From Sulfurimonadaceae bacterium (GTDB lineage: Bacteria > Campylobacterota > Campylobacteria > Campylobacterales > Sulfurimonadaceae), in assembly GCA_030610325.1 (NCBI GenBank), contig JAUWRZ010000044.1, forward strand, positions 1-10,077: 10,077 nucleotides of DNA, given 5' to 3'. Position 1 is the first letter of the stretch; the number at the start of each line of letters is the position of its first letter. Below are positions 1 through 5,571 of the stretch, in pieces. The notes under the pieces were generated by a model, which ran no database searches, was not told where the DNA came from, and saw only the letters and a program-made list of their open reading frames with translations. The position numbers were made by a program, and so were the translations under genes.

Positions 1-362
1 AGACCATTGGCTATAGCAGTCGCTGCACGTGAGCTTCTTTTCTCTTTATAAGGTCGATAGATATCTTCAAGGACTCTAAGGTGTTCTGCCTTGGCTCTCT
101 GTTTTCTGATAGCTTCGCTTAACACCCCTTTCTCTGAGATGAGCCGCTCTATTTCCATCTTGCGTTCAAGTAATCTTTTGGCACTTTGATAGACTACTTC
201 AAACTCTCGCAGCACTTCATCACTGGCACCACCGGTCATCTCTTTTCGATACCGTGCGATAAAAGGGATCGTAGCCCCATCATCAAGTAGCTTAAGGATG
301 TTCTCGATGTGTGCTCTTGTCAGGCCGGTCTTCTCGACTAGAATATGGGTCAAGTGGCTCAT
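1..362 (-). CDS. tex: Tex family transcription accessory protein, N-terminal fragment (gene runs off the left edge)
   Basis: Only the first 120 codons are visible; the frame stays open to base 1. Residues 29-45 read GATIPFIARYRKEMTGG, the hallmark of the Tex N-terminal helical domain. Residues 99-111 (EDIYRPYKEKRSS) match the second conserved Tex block, where other members have an IY-PYK-KRRTRA-like stretch. The family is a cytoplasmic RNA-binding protein of roughly 700-780 residues with the helical N-terminal region, a YqgF/RNase H-like fold, helix-hairpin-helix motifs and a C-terminal S1 domain; it affects transcription. None of the later domains lie in this window. The start is the ATG at 362-360, preceded by GGAAAG with a 5-base spacer. 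The gene follows the DUF6172-like gene by 14 bases, so it is probably co-transcribed with it. The family call is secure; whether the full gene is intact cannot be judged here. Confidence 0.93.
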   Translation of the reverse strand, partial: MSHLTHILVEKTGLTRAHIENILKLLDDGATIPFIARYRKEMTGGASDEVLREFEVVYQSAKRLLERKMEIERLISEKGVLSEAIRKQRAKAEHLRVLEDIYRPYKEKRSSRAATAIANG

Positions 363-376
363 ACTAGCTTTCCAGC

Positions 377-715
377 TTAGCTATCTTCTGGTGTAGAAGA
401 GGGATCCTCTTCTATTGCAGGCTCCTCTTTGGGAACACTTTTTTTCTTTACGGCTTTAGCCATGATCTCGATATAACAGTGATCCCAATCTGCCTCTTTG
501 GCTTTATCAAGGGCTGTTATGATCTCAGATGCACTCAGACTCTCTGCCTCGTCACTGCTTTGACCAAACTTACAGTCAAAGTCCCAGAAGGTCGCCTCAT
601 CAGGTAGACTTTTCTTACGTTCACGTTTTAAGTATCTTCGTATCTCATATTTGACTGATTCGAGTACTCGATCGGGGTGTTTGTTTGCTGTTTTTAACTG
701 AAATATCTTTTTCAA
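377..715 (-). CDS. DUF6172 family small protein
   Basis: This 112-residue protein has no signal peptide or membrane segment, so it is expected to be cytoplasmic. The N-terminal half is basic (KYEIRRYLKRERKKSLP, about residues 23-39) and leads into FWDFDCKFG at 43-51, a pattern I associate with DUF6172, a short uncharacterised family in proteobacteria and Campylobacterota. The C-terminal tail is acidic and low in complexity (EEPAIEEDPSSTPEDS), likely disordered. The start is a TTG at 715-713, with AAGG six bases upstream; no ATG lies near it. The preceding GH114 gene ends 11 bases upstream and tex begins 14 bases downstream, so this is a tight three-gene run. The role is unknown. A basic patch beside tex could hint at nucleic acid binding, but nothing in the sequence proves it. 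Confidence 0.8.
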   Translation of the reverse strand: MKKIFQLKTANKHPDRVLESVKYEIRRYLKRERKKSLPDEATFWDFDCKFGQSSDEAESLSASEIITALDKAKEADWDHCYIEIMAKAVKKKSVPKEEPAIEEDPSSTPEDS

Positions 716-726
716 TCTTTGCCTTT

Positions 727-1509
727 TTATAAGTTGGTGGTAAAGTGTATGTTGATATCTTCGCTCTGATGCTCCAAAAGAGGAAGCGTGCTTAATGGGT
801 CTGTCGAATATGAAGGTGGTTGCGTCAGATCTCTTGATGTGACATAAGGTATGTATCCAAGTGCATAGGCTTGCATATAGAGGAAGTCGATACCTTCTTT
901 ATCACCTAGGTCCCAATAATCGACACTGTAATAAGCTTTAGTAAGATCTCGCCTGTGCTCTAGCGGGTCTACTTTGGCAAACTCACCGTGATCGTTGAGA
1001 TCACTCAATGTCGATTCAAGTAAAAATGCATTGACATCAGTCTCATCCATAATAGCAAAGCCTCTGTTTTGCATAAGGTAAAGATCGGGAAACGCATGTC
1101 TCAAGCTATTTATAAGTGTGATCACTTCGGCATGAGAGTGACTCATGAGTAGGGAGTCGACGGTATCTAACATAAGTCCGGTAAAGCCTTTGGCAATGAT
1201 ATCAGGTATGATAGTACCGGTGAGGTGAGCCAGCCACTCGTCATCTTTTAAAGAGACATAGTGACTCTCAAAGACCTTATGCGTACCAAGCAACAAGGCG
1301 CTCTCTTTGATCTCTTGAAAATAGGGGCGGGTAGGGTGGATCTCTCCAATACTGAGATAGGCTAAGGCCGTGTTTTTAAGGGGATGGACATCATGATAGA
1401 CATCAGGTTCCAAGACGACAAGGTCGAACTGCTCGAGCGTGTTTATAGAGATCTTATCGGCATAATAGATAAAAAAAGGATAAGGGCGTCTGTACTTCTG
1501 TTTTGTCAA
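727..1509 (-). CDS. PelA-type GH114 (endo-alpha-1,4-polygalactosaminidase-like) glycosidase domain protein
   Basis: The 260-residue product is essentially a single TIM-barrel domain of the GH114/TM1410 group. Visible signatures are FFIYYADK (12-19), FDLVVLEPD (28-36), AYLSIGE (50-56), GLMLDTVDS (111-119), QNRG (147-150) and LLES (163-166). D115 or D118 and E165 sit where acidic active-site residues of the barrel are expected; I infer E165 is equivalent to the catalytic glutamate of the PelA hydrolase domain. Characterised relatives cleave alpha-1,4-linked galactosamine polymers such as Pel outside the cytoplasm. This protein shows no signal peptide or transmembrane segment. It starts at a TTG (1509-1507) with a weak GGATGG upstream, and no ATG, GTG or TTG occurs in frame before the stop at 1605-1603. 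It may therefore act in the cytoplasm, or its export signal has been lost. Substrate is unproven. It heads the run leading to the DUF6172-like gene and tex. Confidence 0.82.
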   Translation of the reverse strand: MTKQKYRRPYPFFIYYADKISINTLEQFDLVVLEPDVYHDVHPLKNTALAYLSIGEIHPTRPYFQEIKESALLLGTHKVFESHYVSLKDDEWLAHLTGTIIPDIIAKGFTGLMLDTVDSLLMSHSHAEVITLINSLRHAFPDLYLMQNRGFAIMDETDVNAFLLESTLSDLNDHGEFAKVDPLEHRRDLTKAYYSVDYWDLGDKEGIDFLYMQAYALGYIPYVTSRDLTQPPSYSTDPLSTLPLLEHQSEDINIHFTTNL

Positions 1510-1607
1510 TAGACCATCCGTGCTCGAAGATATTAAAAAAGCTCTTGTGCCCCGATGATCAGGGGGTTTCTGTGGGAATAAAAAAGTTATTAGTGTATAA
1601 TATTATT
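1510..1607. promoter_or_regulatory. Divergent intergenic region between the GH114 gene and the adaptor gene
   Basis: This 98-base spacer separates divergent genes and turns strongly AT-rich at 1577-1607. On the plus strand TATAAT lies at 1596-1601, only six bases before the adaptor ATG. On the minus strand TTGTTT (1624-1619) and TATTAT (1602-1597) are 16 bases apart and could serve the GH114 run, giving a leader of roughly 80 bases. A short inverted repeat, CCCC at 1550-1553 and GGGG at 1562-1565 around an 8-base loop containing TGATCA, lies in that leader. It could be an operator or a weak hairpin; the stem is too short and the nearest T-run too far away to call a terminator. Confidence 0.45.
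1596..1601 (+). promoter_or_regulatory. -10 box TATAAT for the adaptor lipoprotein gene
   Basis: A perfect TATAAT sits just before the ATG at 1608. With normal -10 spacing, transcription would begin at about 1607-1609, at or next to the start codon, which suggests a leaderless message. No good -35 box is seen. No purine-rich ribosome binding site precedes the ATG, which fits this reading. Confidence 0.5.
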
Positions 1608-2612
1608 ATGAATACAAAAAACAATATCTTACTATTATCTCTCTTAATCGCGGCTCTTTTTACAGGATGTGCGCAAAGCATAGAGGAGAAGCAGCTTGTC
1701 AAACGTGATGAGAACATCACCATAAAGATCGAGGCCAAAGTCTTTCCAAGTGTTCATCAGGACATCTTGGCTCCGGTAGATGGTGTGGTAGATAAGATCC
1801 ATGCGAAAAATGGTTCAATGATCAAAAAAGGGGATATCTTGTTTGAGATGGATACCCGATCAGCTCAGCTTGATATCGCCAAGTTGAGGAATGAGATAAT
1901 ATTGATCAAAAAGCGTCTTTCTATGATGTCGAGTAAGCAAGAAGCGTCGAAGCAGTCTGATGTAAGTATGCACCATAATGCAAAGAAATACCTCGAAAAG
2001 ATAGTCAGGCTTCACGCAGAAGGGTATGCGACAGAGTCAGAGCTCTCTAGTGCACGAAAACGATATTATGACTCAGTCAATGCCAACAGTGAGAAACTTT
2101 ATACCAATGTACGTAACAGTGATGACCAGCTGATACTTCTTCATGAGAAAGAGTCTTTACTGCAAAAGGTGCTTGATCAGGTAGATAGGTCTATTATAAG
2201 AAGTAACTACAGCGGCTATATTGTCGGTTCGAAACTAAAAGCAGGTAGTCAGATAGCTAGAAGTAGTAAGATGGGTTCGGTCATCAATATTGATACCATC
2301 ATCGTTAAAGCGGGTCTGGCACCGGGTCTCTACCCATTCGTCAAGCAGGGGCAAAACGTAAAGATCGACTTTATTGTCACACCGCCATATAGTGTAAACG
2401 CTGATGTGAGTAGAGTCATCCCGGTCATCGACCCTGAGTTTGGACGTATGATCGTGGAGGTCGAACTCGCGAACGCAAACTACATCCTTCAAGATGGTAT
2501 GAAAGCATTGGTGACTATCACCTTGAACGAAAGCGATCAGAAAGTGATCGAAGAGTACTTTATTGATAAAAAAGACCAGACGGTACTGGAAGTCCGATCA
2601 GGATTACGATGA
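1608..2612 (+). CDS. Lipoprotein periplasmic adaptor subunit (HlyD/RND-type membrane fusion protein)
   Basis: This 334-residue protein begins with a lipoprotein signal (MNTKNNILLLSLLIAALFTGC); the cysteine at 21 would be lipidated after cleavage. Residues 53-83 (ILAPVDGVVDKIHAKNGSMIKKGDILFEMD) form the first biotinyl/lipoyl half-motif. Residues about 85-195 are a charged helical hairpin expected to be coiled coil. Residues 199-228 (SNYSGYIVGSKLKAGSQIA and on) supply the second lipoyl half. A beta-barrel-like region (230-305) follows. Such adaptors bridge an inner-membrane pump or ABC transporter to an outer-membrane channel. No pump, ATPase or TolC-like gene lies in the window, so the partner is elsewhere or absent. 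The frame is open upstream to 1503, but that extension would put 35 residues before the signal peptide and overlap the GH114 start, so I chose the ATG at 1608. The gene converges on the DUF2304 gene, 26 bases away. Confidence 0.88.
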   Translation: MNTKNNILLLSLLIAALFTGCAQSIEEKQLVKRDENITIKIEAKVFPSVHQDILAPVDGVVDKIHAKNGSMIKKGDILFEMDTRSAQLDIAKLRNEIILIKKRLSMMSSKQEASKQSDVSMHHNAKKYLEKIVRLHAEGYATESELSSARKRYYDSVNANSEKLYTNVRNSDDQLILLHEKESLLQKVLDQVDRSIIRSNYSGYIVGSKLKAGSQIARSSKMGSVINIDTIIVKAGLAPGLYPFVKQGQNVKIDFIVTPPYSVNADVSRVIPVIDPEFGRMIVEVELANANYILQDGMKALVTITLNESDQKVIEEYFIDKKDQTVLEVRSGLR

Positions 2613-2627
2613 TCCGGATCAGCATCG
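2607..2627. other. Inverted repeat at the convergent junction of the adaptor and DUF2304 genes
   Basis: CGATG (2607-2611) and CATCG (2623-2627) are complementary, and the palindrome GATCCGGATC lies between them at 2611-2620. The element overlaps the adaptor stop codon. It could act as a weak bidirectional hairpin at the tail-to-tail junction, but there is no T-tract on either strand, so a rho-independent terminator is not supported. Confidence 0.25.
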
Positions 2628-2638
2628 ACAAGATGCCC

Positions 2639-2962
2639 TTAAGTCTTCTTCACATCTTTTATTGCCATCTCCCTGATCAATCTGGTAGTGATGCGTACTT
2701 GTCTCTCCCCTCTTGCATAGACGACAGAGAAGGACATGACGAGAAATGCGATGGCTACGTAGACAGCCAGGTCTGAACCATATTCGACTGATACAAGGTT
2801 TGCGATGTAGTCAGCTACAGATGGAGCGATGATCAGCAAGACTACCATGAGGTAGAGTCCTATTATGAGTAAGCGTTTATAGGTCCGAAGCTTGTCTGAG
2901 AGCCCAATAGCCAAGAAAGCGATAGAGAACAGAGCGATAAGAAACAGGTCTAGGAGAAACAT
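2639..2962 (-). CDS. DUF2304 domain membrane protein
   Basis: The product has 107 residues and three predicted membrane helices, about 2-22, 29-47 and 64-83. A charged C-terminal tail (RGERQVRITTRLIREMAI) ends in the typical DUF2304 block. The central APSVADYIANLVSVEYGSDLAVYV stretch, in which a proline-led helix is followed by a G-x-DL-Y motif, is characteristic of the family. DUF2304 genes commonly sit directly after a family 2 glycosyltransferase, as here. The ATG at 2962-2960 shares one base with the stop of the glycosyltransferase, and AGGAAAGG lies about 7 bases upstream inside that gene, so translational coupling is likely. A longer frame reaches 3061 but only by reading inside the glycosyltransferase, so it was not used. 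Function is unproven. By size and partnership it recalls GtrA-like small membrane partners of lipid-linked sugar transferases. Confidence 0.85.
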   Translation of the reverse strand: MFLLDLFLIALFSIAFLAIGLSDKLRTYKRLLIIGLYLMVVLLIIAPSVADYIANLVSVEYGSDLAVYVAIAFLVMSFSVVYARGERQVRITTRLIREMAIKDVKKT

Positions 2963-3645
2963 CAGCGAACCTTTCCTATGAGATATTCCAAGATGATATT
3001 GATACTGTTGAAGATGGACTGTCCTTTTGCTTTGGAGTAGTCGGTATAGATGATGGTACATGGCATCTCAATATAGGTGAGCTTGTTATGACGTATGATG
3101 TCGAGGACTTCTGATGCATGGGACATCTCGTTTTGCTTCATCTCAAATGCCGGGAACCTTTTGAGGTTAAGCATGCGAAAGCCATTGTGTGAATCGGTAA
3201 GCTTCAGGCCGCTAAAGAGAAAGCCAAACCAGATAGAGAACTTTAAGACATAGTGCTTTATCCTGGACATATTTACGGTGCTACCCATAAAGCGTGACCC
3301 CAGTATGACATCATACTCGCCTGTCTTTATGGTGTCGAGGAAGGGTTGGATATCTTTTGCATCATGCTGTCCATCTGCATCATAAGTCACGACATAGTCC
3401 ATACCGATACGCTTGGCATACTCGATGCCTGTCTGCAGTGCGGCACCTTGGCCAAGATTATAGATATGTCTTAAGAGATGGATGCCTTTTACCTGAGAAG
3501 CGAAGATATAGGAGTCATCTGCTGAACCATCATCGACAACGATGATGGTATCATCAGGCCGGATATTTTTTAAGGTATCGAGAACGGTACGTATTGATCG
3601 TGATTCATTATACATAGCTATGACTACAGCAAGTCTTTCTGTCAT
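2962..3645 (-). CDS. Family 2 glycosyltransferase (DPM1/polyprenyl-phosphate sugar synthase type)
   Basis: This 227-residue GT-A enzyme has the nucleotide-sugar motifs in order: VVIAMYNE (7-14), VVDDGSADDS (36-45), NLGQGAALQTG (63-73), the metal-binding YDADGQHD (88-95), GSRF (116-119), TDSHNGFRML (150-159) and E179. The C-terminal YTDYSKAKGQS (200-210) occupies the place of the family's R-x-x-G-x-S block. It has no membrane helices, so it should act at the cytoplasmic face. Such enzymes transfer a sugar from an NDP- or GDP-sugar to a polyprenyl phosphate carrier. The donor sugar cannot be told from sequence. The protein is shorter than two-domain GT2 enzymes but normal for the DPM1-like group. 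The start is ATG 3645-3643 with GGAT six bases upstream. It is read from a strong promoter at 3706-3678 and overlaps the DUF2304 gene by one base. Confidence 0.92.
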   Translation of the reverse strand: MTERLAVVIAMYNESRSIRTVLDTLKNIRPDDTIIVVDDGSADDSYIFASQVKGIHLLRHIYNLGQGAALQTGIEYAKRIGMDYVVTYDADGQHDAKDIQPFLDTIKTGEYDVILGSRFMGSTVNMSRIKHYVLKFSIWFGFLFSGLKLTDSHNGFRMLNLKRFPAFEMKQNEMSHASEVLDIIRHNKLTYIEMPCTIIYTDYSKAKGQSIFNSINIILEYLIGKVR

Positions 3646-3672
3646 GAATTATCCGTTTGTATATATTTAATA

Positions 3673-3701
3673 TTGTTATTATAGCATTAAAGTGTTATAA
3701 T
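3673..3701 (+). promoter_or_regulatory. Sigma-70-like promoter for the FemAB-deacetylase operon
   Basis: TTGTTA (3673-3678) and TATAAT (3696-3701) are separated by exactly 17 bases. The predicted start of transcription is about 3708, leaving a leader of some 23 bases before the first ATG. The -35 box touches the -10 box of the opposing promoter. Confidence 0.7.
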
Positions 3702-3706
3702 GCCAA
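3678..3706 (-). promoter_or_regulatory. Sigma-70-like promoter for the GT2-DUF2304 operon
   Basis: On the minus strand TTGGCA (3706-3701) and TATAAT (3683-3678) are 17 bases apart. Transcription would start near 3671, about 26 bases before the glycosyltransferase ATG. The -35 box shares a base with the -10 box of the plus-strand promoter. Confidence 0.7.
3684..3703. promoter_or_regulatory. Inverted repeat GCATTA-N8-TAATGC inside the divergent promoters
   Basis: GCATTA at 3684-3689 and TAATGC at 3698-3703 are perfect inverted repeats with an 8-base spacer, so the half-site centres are 14 bases apart. The repeat fills the spacer of the minus promoter and covers the plus -10 box. A dimeric regulator bound there could block both promoters. 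Part of the symmetry comes from the AT-rich promoter bases themselves, so this may be chance. Confidence 0.35.
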
Positions 3707-3730
3707 ACGAAATATCTATTTTAACATCAA

Positions 3731-4633
3731 ATGATGGTGACTATGACAATTACACATACTACAGACTTTATAGATAGGTTTAGGCAGGTACTTCATAAGA
3801 CTTATGGGTACGGATCTTATATGGAGTTTTGTGTGGTCCCTTCACTCCCCTTCGGTTCTGTCCTAAGTTATATGCCGCTACTCAATTACACGGATAGGCT
3901 GTACGATGATGTGGATGATCTCTTAGAACTCTCCAAAGAGAGTGACTACCTTATACGTGCGCTAAATCCTGATCAGCACGAGTTTGAAGCTGATGAACCC
4001 GTAGCGATGCGTCTGGAGATAGTCTCATCCAGACCAGAAGAGCTGATGTTGTTGGCCAAGTCACGTTGTCGGAACAAGATACGCAACTCAAGTAAGAAGT
4101 TTCACTATACGCTTAAGAGCGGAAGAGCCTGTATTGAGGACTTTTATGAGATCTTATCGCAGACTTATCATCGTCATGGGACTCCGATCTTACCTAAAAA
4201 GCTCTTTTATGATCTGCAGGATGAGTTTGAGGAAAAGCTGATATATTTTGTCAGTTATGATGAAGATGGTCAGCCTGCTGCAGCCATGAGTGTCTTTGTC
4301 GATGAGACACTTGCCTGGTATGCCTGGGGTGGTGTCGAAGAGAGCTATAGCCAGAGACTGGCAGGTTATTACATCTATTTTGAGGTGTTGAAGCAAGTCA
4401 CGCAGGAGTTTGATATAAAGGTGTTTGACTTTGGTCGTTCTCCTTTTGAGGGAAGTACCTATCGTTTTAAGTCTCAGTTTGGTGCGAAGCCTGTCAAGAT
4501 CGAGCTTATTCGCCCTGAGAGTGCTGATCTCTACAGCAAGTATGCCTTAGCGGCAAAGATATGGCAGAGACTGCCTCGAAGTGTCGTACAGAAGGTAGGT
4601 CCGAGACTTACAAAATACCTGGCTGATCTTTGA
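3731..4633 (+). CDS. FemAB/GNAT-like acyl or aminoacyl transferase
   Basis: This 300-residue soluble protein has the C-terminal GNAT-like half of the FemAB superfamily. Key stretches are CRNKIRNSSKK (113-123), YHRHGTPILPKKLF (146-159), AAAMSVFVDETLAWYAWGG (183-201) and the signature VFDFGRSPFEGSTYRFKSQFG (231-251). The last matches the FDFGRS...FK..wG block of FemAB-like proteins found in XrtA/PEP-CTERM exopolysaccharide loci. FemAB relatives transfer amino acids from charged tRNA to peptidoglycan precursors; others acylate unknown acceptors. Here the acceptor is not known. The gene is somewhat short for FemAB (usually 330-420), which favours the single-fold acetyltransferase type. ATGs at 3731, 3734 and 3743 are all possible and none has a clear ribosome binding site; GGTGA sits close before 3743. 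Its stop overlaps the TTG start of the next gene, which suggests coupling. Confidence 0.8.
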   Translation: MMVTMTITHTTDFIDRFRQVLHKTYGYGSYMEFCVVPSLPFGSVLSYMPLLNYTDRLYDDVDDLLELSKESDYLIRALNPDQHEFEADEPVAMRLEIVSSRPEELMLLAKSRCRNKIRNSSKKFHYTLKSGRACIEDFYEILSQTYHRHGTPILPKKLFYDLQDEFEEKLIYFVSYDEDGQPAAAMSVFVDETLAWYAWGGVEESYSQRLAGYYIYFEVLKQVTQEFDIKVFDFGRSPFEGSTYRFKSQFGAKPVKIELIRPESADLYSKYALAAKIWQRLPRSVVQKVGPRLTKYLADL

Positions 4634-5571
4634 AAAAGAGTATCTGGCTTCTTATAAAAGTCCTTTTGGTCGGTGCACTGGGTTATTATATCTTTCATGA
4701 TATCGAGATGTCGCAGTTACTTCCGGCTCTGTTAGGTTACTCGTGGTCTTGGCTTTTTATCGCTATGGCGAGTGTGGTCCTAAGTGATCTCATCCTGGCG
4801 CTTAGATGGCGTTCGCTCTCACAGCACAGCTGTTCCTTAAGTGCTTCATTTGAATCCATAGTCTTCTCAGTATTTGCCAATTCTGTTCTACCCGCAAAGC
4901 TGGGAGAGGTGGCAAAACTATTTTATCTTCGTAAACTCTACGGTATCAGACTCTCTCATGGTTTCTCACTAATGCTGACAGAACGTTTCTTCGATGTGCT
5001 GGTCCTGGGAGTGTTGGTCGTCATCAGTGCTCAGCTCTACTGGCGAGACCCAAGTGTTCAGATATTTGGATGGATCGTCATCGCATTGATAGTCGCACTC
5101 TTTTTTCTGATAAAAAGTCCACTTGCACGAAGATCGATCCACTGGATGCCGGCAGCCAGTCTACGACGCTGGATGATCCGTCTCTATCACCATTTTCAGG
5201 TAGTCTTGGCTAAAGAGTCAGTCTTGACACTTACGTTCTGGTCGATCTTACTCTGGCTCTCTTACCTTTTTACCACGATGCTCTTCTTCTGGGCAGTGAT
5301 GGGTCTGGAGCTGAGTCTGTCACAACTGTTCATAGCCAGTATGGTCGCTTTTGTCGCTTTCTCCATACCGCTGCTTCCTGCAGGAAGCGGGACTTTTCAA
5401 GTCGGTGTGATCTTGATCTTGACCCAGTATGGTGTCTCCAAAGAGGAAGCACTTATAGGCAGTATCGTCTTGCAGCTTATCATGATACTGCCCTCGACGA
5501 TCATATCGTTAGTATTGTTACAGAAAAAAGAGCTCTCACTAAAAGAGTTTATGAAGGGTGATGATGAGTAA
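4630..5571 (+). CDS. Lysylphosphatidylglycerol synthase-type transmembrane protein (UPF0104/AglD-like), candidate flippase
   Basis: The 313-residue protein is a polytopic inner-membrane protein with about eight hydrophobic segments (roughly 5-22, 39-58, 72-86, 122-137, 145-161, 200-222, 231-249 and 272-297). It carries the family motifs NSVLPAKLGEVAKLFYL (84-100), ERFFD (118-122) and PAGSGTFQ (250-257). This matches the N-terminal membrane domain of MprF without the cytoplasmic aminoacyl transferase half. Stand-alone members are linked to lipid or glycolipid handling, and the MprF domain flips lysyl-lipids. A flippase role for a sugar-linked lipid here is inference. The start is TTG 4630-4632, overlapping the FemAB stop in TTGA; the product begins MKKSIW. 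The gene runs into the deacetylase gene. It is notable that a FemAB-type transferase directly precedes an MprF-type membrane domain, because MprF itself fuses a membrane domain to a GNAT-like aminoacyl transferase. Confidence 0.85.
   Translation: MKKSIWLLIKVLLVGALGYYIFHDIEMSQLLPALLGYSWSWLFIAMASVVLSDLILALRWRSLSQHSCSLSASFESIVFSVFANSVLPAKLGEVAKLFYLRKLYGIRLSHGFSLMLTERFFDVLVLGVLVVISAQLYWRDPSVQIFGWIVIALIVALFFLIKSPLARRSIHWMPAASLRRWMIRLYHHFQVVLAKESVLTLTFWSILLWLSYLFTTMLFFWAVMGLELSLSQLFIASMVAFVAFSIPLLPAGSGTFQVGVILILTQYGVSKEEALIGSIVLQLIMILPSTIISLVLLQKKELSLKEFMKGDDE

Noticed and set aside
1550..1566. CCCC-N8-GGGG hairpin as a terminator
   Set aside because: The stem has only four pairs and the nearest minus-strand T-run is nine bases away; no transcript needs to end there.
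1503..1607. N-terminal extension of the adaptor frame by 35 codons
   Set aside because: It would bury the lipoprotein signal peptide inside the protein and overlap the GH114 start; the promoter-like TATAAT also lies inside it.
2235..2492. Minus-strand open frame of 85 codons opposite the adaptor gene
   Set aside because: It is antisense to conserved lipoyl and barrel regions and has no recognisable motif.
2963..3061. N-terminal extension of the DUF2304 frame inside the glycosyltransferase gene
   Set aside because: The extension is not hydrophobic and lies within the GT2 coding region; the ATG at 2962 has a good ribosome binding site and the one-base overlap typical of coupled genes.
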